Positions 34,284 through 42,698 of a stretch of 64,000 nucleotides of DNA are shown one piece after another. This DNA is from Leptolinea sp964446955. GTDB taxonomy: Bacteria > Chloroflexota > Anaerolineae > Anaerolineales > Anaerolineaceae. The stretch is from positions 26,256 to 90,255 of the forward strand of contig CAYUQJ010000011.1 in NCBI GenBank assembly GCA_964446955.1, given 5' to 3'. Within the stretch, counting starts at the first letter, position 1, and each line of letters begins with the position of its first letter. Below the pieces are notes generated by a model. The model worked only from the letters and a program-made list of their open reading frames with translations, did not search any database and was not told where the DNA came from. The translations under genes and the position numbers were made by a program.

Positions 34284-34728
34284 GGGGTGAACTCCTGAAA
34301 GATATTTATATCGCAACAATTCTGGTTATGGTTGTAATGATCCGTGCTAAAGAACCATATTTGTTGAACATTTTTATTTAATGGGGGATGTAGTGCTGAT
34401 AAGAAGCGTATCCCTGCCTATTCATTGTTGGAAGTATATTAAAAATCAGAAATAGCTACACCTTCCAAAGTCACAATCTGGGTCACGTTTTTCAGAGGGT
34501 ATTATGCCAGAGTTTTTGAAGAATTGGGGGATAGGTACTTAGGAATTCTTTTTGGCAATTCTTTATTCCTTGGTTATCTCAGATACTATAACTAATAACC
34601 CTGATCTGTCTGAGTGGTGTCGGACATATTTAAATGGAATAATTATTTATTGGTGAGAATAGCGATGAATAATTTTCTCACTGAAATAGAACTGGGTGGT
34701 CAGTTTGGAATTGAGGGTCGGTGGACCA
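34284..34728. other. 445-bp intergenic region, no gene seen
   Basis: The region holds the 5' flank of degV and the 3' flank of the oligopeptide operon. Only one element stands out: a 7-bp inverted repeat, GTGAGAA at 34653-34659 with TTCTCAC at 34675-34681, which could help terminate the minus-strand operon. A possible plus-strand frame at 34614-34859 has no ribosome site and overlaps the ATPase gene. Confidence 0.4.
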
Positions 34729-35778
34729 CTATTTTGAGTATTTCCAACATGCTACATGCTGGTTTCCAACCTGAAAAGAGGGAGGCATTTGTGTCTCACA
34801 AATTTCACCAATTTTGGAAAAACACCGGGTATGAAATGGGCAACCATGAGGTGGATTAAGTGGTGATGGAATGTCGCCTTTTAATAATATTCTTTCTTTT
34901 CTGAATTCCTTTTTGACGCGCGGGATTGCTGCCAGAAGCGCTTGTGTGTAGGGATGTAATGGGTTTTGATACAGCTCATTGGTCGGGCCGGTTTCAACTA
35001 TCTTTCCCAGATACATAACAGCAACCCTTGTGCTGATGTAATACACAACGCTTAAGTCGTGTGCGATGAAAAGATAAGTCAATTTGAGATTTTGTTGAAG
35101 TTCCTGCAGTAGGTTAATCACCTGGGCCTGGACCGACACATCCAACGACGAAACCGGTTCGTCGGCGACGACTATTCGCGGGTACATTGCCAACGCGCGG
35201 GCGATTGATATTCGTTGACGTTGCCCACCGGAGAACTGATGCGGATAGGAATTGGCGTGCCGCGGACTTAAACCTACCCGATCCAGTAGTTGGCCAATTT
35301 CTTCTTCTCTCTGGCGAATGTTGTGAATGCCCCGGTGTTTAAGCGATGTTGTAAGGATATCTCGCACAGTTTTACGGGGATTGAGAGATGAGTACGGGTT
35401 TTGAAATATGACCTGGATAACCCGGTAGTAAGGCACTTGCACAGGCGCGCATGGATTCCCATCCCTGTCTGATGTGATGGTTACCTTTTCCTGCTGTAGG
35501 GGAGTTCCTTCAAAGAAAACCTTTCCGGCTGTAGGCTCATACAGGCGCGCAAGCACCCTGCCTAGCGTGGTTTTTCCACTCCCACTCTCTCCAACCAGAC
35601 CGATTGTCTCCCCCCGCCATATGGAAAGATTGACACCATCAACCGCATGGACCCTGGGAGCTGGCTCTCTGGAAAGTAGGCGAGCCAATGGACTGCGCGG
35701 GATTGAGAAATGTTTGACCAATCCTTGAACTTCAAGCATTGGTGTATTATTTTGCGCTTGTTTTAGACTTGGCATCAT
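34729..35778 (-). CDS. Oligopeptide/dipeptide ABC transporter ATP-binding protein (OppF/DppF type)
   Basis: A 349-residue ABC ATPase with Walker A GESGSGKTT, signature SGGQRQRISIARAL and Walker B IVVADEP, followed by the C-terminal oligopeptide domain with Cys residues (CPFHTRCFSKIGEICE) found in OppD/F/DppD/F. ATG 35778 lies inside the end of the upstream ATPase gene (32-bp overlap) and has AAGGA before it. It is the last gene of the five-gene operon. Confidence 0.92.
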   Translation of the reverse strand: MMPSLKQAQNNTPMLEVQGLVKHFSIPRSPLARLLSREPAPRVHAVDGVNLSIWRGETIGLVGESGSGKTTLGRVLARLYEPTAGKVFFEGTPLQQEKVTITSDRDGNPCAPVQVPYYRVIQVIFQNPYSSLNPRKTVRDILTTSLKHRGIHNIRQREEEIGQLLDRVGLSPRHANSYPHQFSGGQRQRISIARALAMYPRIVVADEPVSSLDVSVQAQVINLLQELQQNLKLTYLFIAHDLSVVYYISTRVAVMYLGKIVETGPTNELYQNPLHPYTQALLAAIPRVKKEFRKERILLKGDIPSPLNPPHGCPFHTRCFSKIGEICETQMPPSFQVGNQHVACWKYSK

Positions 35779-36856
35779 TTTCCTTCATATCTGATGTGTG
35801 AATTTCTAATTCAATCCTGTCTGCCCATGTCCAATCGATCTCTCGTTCAAAATTGTAATGAATCAAACAGCGGCATAAATGTCCGGGCTCTACCTCTATC
35901 TGAGGTATTGGTCCTTCCAAACAGATTTCTTTCGCAAACGGGCAACGGGGAGCAAAAGAACACCCATCTGGCAGGTTGGCCAGATCCGGTACTCTGCCCG
36001 GGATGGGGGCAATTTTTCCTTTAGGGAAAGTAATTCGAGGACGGCATTCCAGTAAACCCTGCGTATAGGGGTGTTGCGGGTTATTGATGACCTGGTCCAC
36101 GCTACCGCGCTCAACGATACGTCCGGCGTACATGACGGCAATTGATTCACAAAATTCTGAAGCCACTCCCAGATCATGGGTAACCATAATAATGGCTGTG
36201 TTATGCGATTTGTTGATCTGCTTCATCAAATCAAGTATCTGGGCCTGGATGGTAACATCCAGTGCCGTAGTCGGTTCATCAGCCAACAAAAGGGCCGGGT
36301 TACAGGAGAGTGCAATGGCAATCAACGCACGCTGTTGCATACCGCCGGAAAACTGATGCGGATAAGCACCAAAGCGCAATTCTGGTGATGGGATACCGAC
36401 TTCTGACATAACCTGAAGCACACGTTCGCGTTCTTTCCGGCTGGCATTTCGATTGAACGGCCAGGGAAGCTGGCTGCCTTCCATAATATGATGCAGCCGT
36501 AGGGTCTCCTGAATCTGGTCGCTAACAGGAAATACCGGATTCATGGTCGATAACGGGTCCTGAAATATCATGGCTATTTCTTTTCCTCTGATAGCCCTTA
36601 ATTCCTGGTTGTTCATTTCCCGCATATTGCGACCATTAAATAGTATTTCTCCTTCAACCACCTTGCCCGGTTGCCGGATCAGACCAAGGATCGAAAGAAG
36701 TACAGTGCTCTTGCCGCAACCGGATTCCCCTACCAGGCCAAGAATTTTTCCCTCTTCCATGATCAGATTAACCGCATTAACAGCCCTCACAATGCCCCTT
36801 CCCGTAGGGTATTCAGTGGTCAAATTTCTTGCCTGCAACAGTGGGGGTTTCATCAT
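35747..36856 (-). CDS. Oligopeptide/dipeptide ABC transporter ATP-binding protein (OppD/DppD type)
   Basis: A 369-residue ABC ATPase with Walker A GESGCGKST, signature SGGMQQRALIAIAL and Walker B LLADEP, plus the C-terminal Cys-containing oligopeptide segment (CSFAPRCPFAKEICLE). It forms a heterodimer with the OppF-type subunit. Its start overlaps the permease stop by 4 bp (ATGA), and its 3' end overlaps the next ATPase by 32 bp, so the set is translationally coupled. Confidence 0.92.
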   Translation of the reverse strand: MMKPPLLQARNLTTEYPTGRGIVRAVNAVNLIMEEGKILGLVGESGCGKSTVLLSILGLIRQPGKVVEGEILFNGRNMREMNNQELRAIRGKEIAMIFQDPLSTMNPVFPVSDQIQETLRLHHIMEGSQLPWPFNRNASRKERERVLQVMSEVGIPSPELRFGAYPHQFSGGMQQRALIAIALSCNPALLLADEPTTALDVTIQAQILDLMKQINKSHNTAIIMVTHDLGVASEFCESIAVMYAGRIVERGSVDQVINNPQHPYTQGLLECRPRITFPKGKIAPIPGRVPDLANLPDGCSFAPRCPFAKEICLEGPIPQIEVEPGHLCRCLIHYNFEREIDWTWADRIELEIHTSDMKENDAKSKTSAK

Positions 36857-37788
36857 TCCACCTTTAATTTGGGGTCAAGGATATCCCGCAAGCCTTCACC
36901 GAAGAGGTTGATAGCCAGAACGAGAATAAGGATTGCCACTCCGGGAAGTGTGGAAATCCACCAGGCGACCAGTAGATGGTCGCGTCCGGCGGCGACCATC
37001 GATCCCCATGCAGGGATCTTAGCCGGTAATCCCAACCCGAGAAAACTTAAACTGGCTTCCATAATGATCAAGAAGCCCATTCGTAGTGTGGCAAGAACAA
37101 AAACAGAATGGAAAATATTAGGAAAAATCTCCTGCGCGATAATAGCCAATGATCCTTGTCCGCTAGATTTTGCGGCTTCGACGTATTCCTGATTCTTTTC
37201 TGCCATCATGGCGCCGCGAACGAGTCGGAAAAATTCGACCCAACTTTTAAATGTAAGAGCTACGATCAGGTTAATAAAACCCGGTCCCAGAAAAGCCATC
37301 ATGCCGATGGCGAATATTAAATATGGAAATGCCAGAAGAAGATCTGCGAAACGGGATATAAGGTTATCGAACCAGCCACGATAATAACCGGATAAGGATC
37401 CCAGAATGGTACCGATCAAAGCGGAAATACCAACAGAGATGAAACCGATGGCAAGTGAAACCCGACTACCATACAAAATGCGAACAGCCATATCCCGGCC
37501 TTGTGCGTCTGTTCCCAGTGGAAATTCCCACCTTCCACCTTCCTGCCACACAGGTGGGATGAGACGGTTCCTTAAGTTTCCCTTGTTAGGGTCAATATCT
37601 GCAATCAGTGGGGCTGACAAAGCCAGAACAACATACAGGATCAAAATAATCCCACCGAGAAGGGCCAAAGGATGTTTTTTTAACTCGGAAAACAATCCGG
37701 AAAGGTTCTTGACCCACTGGTTTATTGTGATCCGTAGTCCATAGAAGAAACCACTATTATCTGTCAGGTTGAATTCATTCAAACCCAA
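36853..37788 (-). CDS. Oligopeptide/dipeptide ABC transporter permease (DppC/OppC type)
   Basis: A 311-residue inner-membrane permease with an extended N-terminus and about six membrane spans. The OppC_N helix (HPLALLGGIILILYVVLAL) and the EAA loop (EYVEAAKSSGQGSLAIIAQEIFPN, interaction with the ATPase) are visible. The start is TTG 37788: no in-frame ATG exists nearby and GAGGAG lies 6 bases upstream, overlapping the stop of the preceding permease. It pairs with the DppB-type permease. Confidence 0.92.
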   Translation of the reverse strand: MGLNEFNLTDNSGFFYGLRITINQWVKNLSGLFSELKKHPLALLGGIILILYVVLALSAPLIADIDPNKGNLRNRLIPPVWQEGGRWEFPLGTDAQGRDMAVRILYGSRVSLAIGFISVGISALIGTILGSLSGYYRGWFDNLISRFADLLLAFPYLIFAIGMMAFLGPGFINLIVALTFKSWVEFFRLVRGAMMAEKNQEYVEAAKSSGQGSLAIIAQEIFPNIFHSVFVLATLRMGFLIIMEASLSFLGLGLPAKIPAWGSMVAAGRDHLLVAWWISTLPGVAILILVLAINLFGEGLRDILDPKLKVE

Positions 37789-37799
37789 ATTTCTCTCCT

Positions 37800-38810
37800 C
37801 TATAACTGAATTTTTGGGTCGAGATACGTGTAAACAATATCAACGATCAGGTTGGTAACCACATAAATAAACGCGTAGATCATTACCGCACCCTGGACCA
37901 AGGGAAAATCTCGTTCAAAGATAGCAGAGACTACAGTACGCCCCAGTCCAGGCCAGCCAAATACAGTTTCAATGATCATGTTTCCCCCCAGGAGGACGCC
38001 AATTTGCAGGCCTACAACAGTTATGGTGGGGATTAACGCATTACGTAACGCGTGTTTTAGCACTACCAAATTTTCTGACGCACCTTTTGCTCTGGCCAGC
38101 GTCGCATAATCGGCTTGAAGGGTTTCGAGCATACTTGAACGGAGCACACGTGCAACCACGGCTGCCATCGGAGCGCCCAGTGTAATAGAAGGGAGGACGA
38201 GATGACGAAGGGAACTGGCCAGGGCTTCATAATTACCGGTTAGCAGGCTGTCAAGAACATAGAATCCGGTTATTTCCTCAAGCGATAGCGAGTGGGCAAT
38301 TCGTCCTTGAACCGGCAGCCATTGGAACTTAACGGAAAAGAGCAATAGCAGAACGATCCCAAGCCAGAATCCCGGCATGGAGATGCCGAGAAACGCGCCG
38401 CTCATGGAAAGTCGGTCTAACCAGGTATTTTTCTTAACCGCGCAAAGGATGCCTATCGGGAAGGCAACAACCAGACTAACGATCAATCCGCCCAGCGCTA
38501 ACTCAAATGTGGCTGGAAGTCTTGTCCCGATGATCTCAACTACGGGTCTCTTTTGCACATATGAATTGCCCAGATCGCCTTTGAATAAATCTTCCAGGAA
38601 TATTCCCAGTTGAATATACAGGGGTTTGTCCAGGTTGAATTCTTCCCGAAGTTTTTCCATCTCTCCTGCGGACACTGCTCCGCCCTGTCCCATCATGATA
38701 TCGACAGGATCGCCCGGCATTAACCGCATAAAAAGAAAGACAATAACGGCAACGCCGATCACGATCGGTATCATAATCAGGATACGTTCCAGAACCTTCA
38801 TTAATCGCAT
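37800..38810 (-). CDS. Oligopeptide/dipeptide ABC transporter permease (DppB/OppB type)
   Basis: A 336-residue permease with six predicted membrane spans. The family N-terminus (LERILIMIPIVIGVAVIVFLFMRLMPGDP, in the first 35 residues) and the EAA loop (DYATLARAKGASENLVVLKHALRN) are present. It forms the membrane channel with the DppC-type subunit. The gene follows the substrate-binding protein gene after a 97-bp gap that holds a hairpin. Confidence 0.93.
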   Translation of the reverse strand: MRLMKVLERILIMIPIVIGVAVIVFLFMRLMPGDPVDIMMGQGGAVSAGEMEKLREEFNLDKPLYIQLGIFLEDLFKGDLGNSYVQKRPVVEIIGTRLPATFELALGGLIVSLVVAFPIGILCAVKKNTWLDRLSMSGAFLGISMPGFWLGIVLLLLFSVKFQWLPVQGRIAHSLSLEEITGFYVLDSLLTGNYEALASSLRHLVLPSITLGAPMAAVVARVLRSSMLETLQADYATLARAKGASENLVVLKHALRNALIPTITVVGLQIGVLLGGNMIIETVFGWPGLGRTVVSAIFERDFPLVQGAVMIYAFIYVVTNLIVDIVYTYLDPKIQL

Positions 38811-38835
38811 AACTATCTAATCCATTTTTTCTTTT

Positions 38836-38874
38836 GTGGGAAGCAAGATCACTTAACGTAAAATCGCTTCCCAC
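38836..38874 (-). other. Intercistronic hairpin between binding-protein and permease genes
   Basis: A perfect 9-bp stem (38836-38844 with 38866-38874, 21-nt loop) lies between the binding-protein stop and the permease start. On the minus strand no U-run follows. Such hairpins often protect the upstream mRNA so that the binding protein exceeds the membrane subunits. Confidence 0.6.
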
Positions 38875-38907
38875 TTTTATTGGTTTTGCTTTTTCTTGTT
38901 GTGAAAA

Positions 38908-40584
38908 TTACGGGGTAAGACAAACATCATGCATATTAAGCCTTCCATCCGATGCCGGTTCCCAATTCATGATGTTCATGGAAGAGGCCTGGATTTCTTC
39001 AGGAAGGATCAGGAATACCGCGGGAGCTTCATCGTAGACCAGCTGTTGCGCTTCATCATAGATCTTCTGCCGCTCTGCTGTATCAACGGTTTTCTCTCCC
39101 ATTATGACCAGCTCGTTGACCCTTTCATTGTTGTAACCGGAGAAATTGCCGCGTCCGTAGCTCTGACCCTCAAGATATCCATGCCATTTGGCTTCGAAGT
39201 GTCCTACGGGGTCAAACGCGGAATCTCCCCAATCATCCAGGTAGGCCTGACGTTCGCCGGCTATGAGCATTGGTTTGACAACGCTGAACTCCCAGAACCG
39301 CACATTGGCATCAATACCGGCTTCCTGGAAGAGATTGGCGACAGCCTCAGCCAGATTGCGGTGTTCTTCCAGTGTGTCGATTGTGAAGGACAGTGGCTGA
39401 CCATCTTTGTCCACAATTCCGTCATCATTTGTGTCAATCCAACCGGCTTCTTCCAAAAGGTTTTTGGCCATTTCCAGATCATAAGGATAGGGCTGAAGCG
39501 TTTTGTTGACAAAGTTGTTGTACGGTGAAAGCGGTCCGGGAAGGGCTATTGCTCTACCGCCATAGATTTCCTGAATAATGAGATTTTTGTCCAATGCATG
39601 ATTCAACGCCTGCCGTACCCTCACATCATCAAAGGGTGGTTTGTTTACATTTAGTTCAATCCATTTGGGCTGGGTCCCCGGAGCGGTTTTAACGGCAACA
39701 CTGTTATCTTCATTCAGTCGACTAACGAGATCACTTGGGATGGTCTCAATGATCTGAACTTCGTTTGCCAGTAAGGCGGCAACGCGTGTGGACGCTTCCG
39801 GAATAACCCGGAAGATCACTTTATCCACACATGCCGGTCCGACAGGAGCCAAATCTGGAGAGCCGCCATAATAATCGGTGAACGTCTCCATAACGATCTC
39901 GTCCAATCCATCGCTGGCTGAAACGAACTTGAAAGGTCCTGTACCAATTGGCTGTTCGACAAATCCTTTTGTGCCAACTTTTTCAATATACGATTTTGGA
40001 ACAATCTGCTGGTGTACCAGCATCTGGAACGCGGGCGGGTAGGGTGTGCTGAAGTGCATAACAACTGTATATTCACCGGTCTTTTCGATCGATTCCAATG
40101 GAGCGATCAACCCTTTACGGGGTGAGGAATGCACCTCCGGGTACTCAATCTGATTCTCTTTGATCACACGATCAAAGGTAAACACAACATCATCAGCTGT
40201 CATCTGACTGCCATCATGGAATTTCACATCATCGCGTAGTTGAATTTCCAGCGTCGTATCGTCTATCCAATCCATCGATTTGGCCAGTTGCATATGGACC
40301 CCTGACCGCGTGTCACGGGTAACAAGACCATCAAACATATTTCGTATCACTGTTTCAGATTCGCGGCTACGGTGGTCGGCGGGATCCAAGGTGATAGGTG
40401 CGGCTGCCATCGCAACCACAATGGTTTTTGTTTTAGGTGCTTCGGCATCTGATGCGGGTTGCTGCACTTCTTTTGTCGCTTCTTTCTGGGCTGGAACATC
40501 TGCCTGTTTGGGTTGACAGGCAGTCATTAAGCTCATACTGATCAGTAAAAGCGAAAGGAATAGAATACTTCGATAGTTCTTCAT
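38908..40584 (-). CDS. Oligopeptide/dipeptide ABC transporter substrate-binding lipoprotein
   Basis: A 558-residue family 5 solute-binding protein. The signal peptide ends in lipobox LMTAC, so Cys22 or nearby would be lipidated. A short Glu/Pro/Ala linker follows, then the SBP_bac_5 domain with LDPADHRSRESETVIRNMFDGLV and LRDDVKFHDGSQMTADDVVFTFDR blocks. It captures peptides, or possibly other ligands such as sugars, outside the membrane. GGAGGAG precedes the start. It is the first gene of the five-gene transporter operon. Confidence 0.92.
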   Translation of the reverse strand: MKNYRSILFLSLLLISMSLMTACQPKQADVPAQKEATKEVQQPASDAEAPKTKTIVVAMAAAPITLDPADHRSRESETVIRNMFDGLVTRDTRSGVHMQLAKSMDWIDDTTLEIQLRDDVKFHDGSQMTADDVVFTFDRVIKENQIEYPEVHSSPRKGLIAPLESIEKTGEYTVVMHFSTPYPPAFQMLVHQQIVPKSYIEKVGTKGFVEQPIGTGPFKFVSASDGLDEIVMETFTDYYGGSPDLAPVGPACVDKVIFRVIPEASTRVAALLANEVQIIETIPSDLVSRLNEDNSVAVKTAPGTQPKWIELNVNKPPFDDVRVRQALNHALDKNLIIQEIYGGRAIALPGPLSPYNNFVNKTLQPYPYDLEMAKNLLEEAGWIDTNDDGIVDKDGQPLSFTIDTLEEHRNLAEAVANLFQEAGIDANVRFWEFSVVKPMLIAGERQAYLDDWGDSAFDPVGHFEAKWHGYLEGQSYGRGNFSGYNNERVNELVIMGEKTVDTAERQKIYDEAQQLVYDEAPAVFLILPEEIQASSMNIMNWEPASDGRLNMHDVCLTP

Positions 40585-41138
40585 ACAACTCCTCCTATTA
40601 GTCTTGTGAATATCAAAAGGCCTGGTCTGGGGAACAGGGAATTATTAATATGAGGGGAAATTACAAAACGATGAGAAGATACAGGAATTACCCTCAGCCC
40701 CGATAACCTGATACGTATTTAAAAAGCAAAAAAAGTGACAATGAACGGGTTGTAAGGTAGTTTAATAAATATAAACCAAAACGTTTTGGATGTCAAATAA
40801 CAATTTTTTTATTAAAACCTGTTTTGGGTACACATCTATTTATTTACATAGATTATTTGGGTTGTTTCCTAAAAAGGGTATTTATAGAACGATTTATGGA
40901 AACACCAATAATTGGAAAAACAGATTGGTTCGGTTTGATTTTCAAACGGAACCGCGATTTCTATGAAAGGCTCGATTTTTTAAAGACGCTGTACTTAAAA
41001 AATCGGGATAACGGAACCTGGATTTATAAATGGAGGCAGAATGTGGATTATTTGTGAGTGAAAACTTTATTATAAAAAGAAATGGTACAAATATATAAAT
41101 ATGTACTATAATATTAGTACAAAAAGGATTTCTGGATC
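40585..41138. promoter_or_regulatory. Divergent control region with a 14-bp palindrome (40776-40789)
   Basis: CCAAAACGTTTTGG at 40776-40789 is a perfect palindrome with a central CG, like LacI/CcpA-type operators. It lies 192 bp before the binding-protein start on the minus strand and 350 bp before the XRE-cupin gene on the plus strand. The region is otherwise AT-rich. A short open frame (40896-41057) lacks a ribosome site and is not called. Confidence 0.5.
41103..41120 (+). promoter_or_regulatory. Palindrome overlapping the -10 box of the XRE-cupin gene
   Basis: GTACTATAATATTAGTAC has 6-bp arms (GTACTA/TAGTAC) and contains a perfect TATAAT (41107-41112). A further GTAC lies at 41085-41088, 18 bp upstream. 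The gene starts 18 bp after the palindrome. Binding by the regulator to its own promoter would block RNA polymerase. Confidence 0.55.
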
Positions 41139-41843
41139 ATGGCTGTTAAGCAAGAACAATCTTATTTCCAATGGATTCGAAGGAATAGTTACTGGCGCGA
41201 AAGATTGATGGAAGTAATGCAATCATCCGCGGAGAATTCTGCTTCTACCGAGATCAGTGTCGGCAGACGATTACAGGAGTTGCGTATGGCGCAGGGTTTG
41301 TCCATACGCGCCCTGGCGGGAATTAGCGGGTTGAACTTCAATACTCTCCGTTTGATTGAGAGCGGAAAGACGTCTCCCAATATCAACACACTTCAACAGA
41401 TTGCAACGGCATTACAGGTGCCCATAACCATTTTCTTTGAAACCCCGTGTGTATGCAAAGATGTTGTTTTCCAAAAACCGGGTCAGCGGTCACGAACAAC
41501 GTTGCCGATCGGCGAACTTGAAGATCTGGGCGGCGGGTTGGCTTTAGGTGAAGCAACACCTCTCCTGATGACGGTAAAGCCTCATTCAAACAGTGGATTG
41601 GAGGCGATCGTTCATACCGGACAGGAATTTATTTATTGTCTGGAGGGGAATATCGTTTATTGTGTCGGGCAGGATGAGTATCATCTTGAACCACGTGATA
41701 GTCTGATCTTTCAAGCTTCTATACCGCATCGTTGGGAAAACCGTGGCAATCACGTTTCTCATTGCATTTTGGTGATCAGCCCATCAGATCATGGTGATCG
41801 TTCTGTAAGCCAGCATCTGAAGGGCTGCTGTGAGAAAAATTAG
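41139..41843 (+). CDS. XRE-family regulator with cupin domain
   Basis: A 234-residue protein: an N-terminal extension, a Cro/XRE helix-turn-helix (about 42-97; LSIRALAGISGLNFNTLRLIESGKTSPNINTLQQIA in parts), then a cupin (about 140-215; HTGQEFIYCLEGNIVY and DSLIFQASIPHRWEN). Cys residues near 103-105 (CVCKD) could sense metal or redox. HTH-cupin regulators usually sense a small ligand through the cupin. It stands 21 bp before the ferredoxin gene and probably controls the downstream cofactor/metal cluster. Confidence 0.88.
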   Translation: MAVKQEQSYFQWIRRNSYWRERLMEVMQSSAENSASTEISVGRRLQELRMAQGLSIRALAGISGLNFNTLRLIESGKTSPNINTLQQIATALQVPITIFFETPCVCKDVVFQKPGQRSRTTLPIGELEDLGGGLALGEATPLLMTVKPHSNSGLEAIVHTGQEFIYCLEGNIVYCVGQDEYHLEPRDSLIFQASIPHRWENRGNHVSHCILVISPSDHGDRSVSQHLKGCCEKN

Positions 41844-41864
41844 ATCAGGAAGTTGAGATCCCAA

Positions 41865-42326
41865 ATGGCTATTTTTGTTGATCAGGATTTGTGTAGGGGT
41901 TGTGGAATTTGCGTAAGGGCGTGTCCGAACCATGCGATCCTTATGAAAAATGGTAAAGCGTTTGTTGATCAGACGAGATGTTCTCAATGTCAGGCGTGTG
42001 TCAGAGTTTGTCCGACCGGTGCTCTGTACGTGTCGAATACGAACGCGCTGGTACGTATCGAAAATGAGAAGGAAAGCGATGTTATCTATTTTGAAAACAC
42101 CGGAGCTTTAGCTTCACAGTCTGCCAGTCAACAGATCAATCCTATCCCCGTTCAGGAACAACCTGTAATTCCGCGAATTGCGGATTTCCTGACCTCTATA
42201 TTAAAGGAAGGAATAACGGCACTATCGAACCAGCAAATTGGAATGCCGGGAACCCCTTCCGGATTTGGTGGGAAGATGCTTGGAAGACATAGAAGGCTAC
42301 GAAAAGGTGGTAACAAGTTTCGCTAA
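41865..42326 (+). CDS. 2[4Fe-4S] ferredoxin with C-terminal extension
   Basis: A 153-residue protein. Residues 1-60 form a bacterial ferredoxin with two CxxCxxCxxxC(P) sets: CRGCGICVRACP and CSQCQACVRVCP. Residues 60-153 are an extension without recognised fold, ending in a Gly/Arg/Lys-rich basic tail (GGKMLGRHRRLRKGGNKFR). ATG 41865 is chosen over an upstream TTG. It may supply electrons or clusters to the Mrp and radical SAM proteins encoded downstream. The tail is unusual for a ferredoxin. Confidence 0.85.
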   Translation: MAIFVDQDLCRGCGICVRACPNHAILMKNGKAFVDQTRCSQCQACVRVCPTGALYVSNTNALVRIENEKESDVIYFENTGALASQSASQQINPIPVQEQPVIPRIADFLTSILKEGITALSNQQIGMPGTPSGFGGKMLGRHRRLRKGGNKFR

Positions 42327-42473
42327 AGGAACAAATTGCCAGTTGGGATAATGGCGGCAACTTGACTGATTTTATGTCCGCGGAGGTTGCGAGTTCAAAG
42401 CCTTATGATGGCTTCCAATGCCAATGAAGATTGTGTTTCCTGGCATGTGATGAATAGTCAGTAAGGAGGAAAG

Positions 42474-42680
42474 ATGTTCAATCGTAATTATGGCGATGGA
42501 AGAGGTAAATTCGGAAATAAGGGTTCGGGTTATGGTAGAGGAGGGGGAAATAAGCCTGGTTCAGGCCCTGATGGACAATGTGTGTGTCCAAAATGCGGAT
42601 ATAAAAAAGCACATGAAGTTGGTGAGAGGTGCGTTGATTTGAAATACCCAAATTGCGGCACACAAATGATCCGGGAATAA
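42474..42680 (+). CDS. Small Gly-rich zinc-ribbon protein
   Basis: A 68-residue protein: a Gly/Arg/Asn-rich first half, then CVCPKCGYKKAHEVGERCVDLKYPNCG, with Cys pairs suited to one zinc or iron site. Small proteins of this type (Gly-rich plus Cys) are often found next to Mrp/NifB-like ATPase genes. A very strong ribosome site (TAAGGAGGA) precedes it. It ends 18 bp before the Mrp gene. Role unknown. Confidence 0.75.
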   Translation: MFNRNYGDGRGKFGNKGSGYGRGGGNKPGSGPDGQCVCPKCGYKKAHEVGERCVDLKYPNCGTQMIRE

Positions 42681-42698
42681 TTGGACTGGGTGACGCGA

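Noticed and set aside
34614..34859. 81-residue plus-strand frame opposite the OppF gene end
   Set aside because: GTG start without ribosome site and overlap with the conserved C-terminus of the ATPase on the other strand.
40824..41057. 77-residue plus-strand frame before the XRE-cupin gene
   Set aside because: No ribosome site at the TTG or the internal ATG, no recognisable family, and it lies in a control region.
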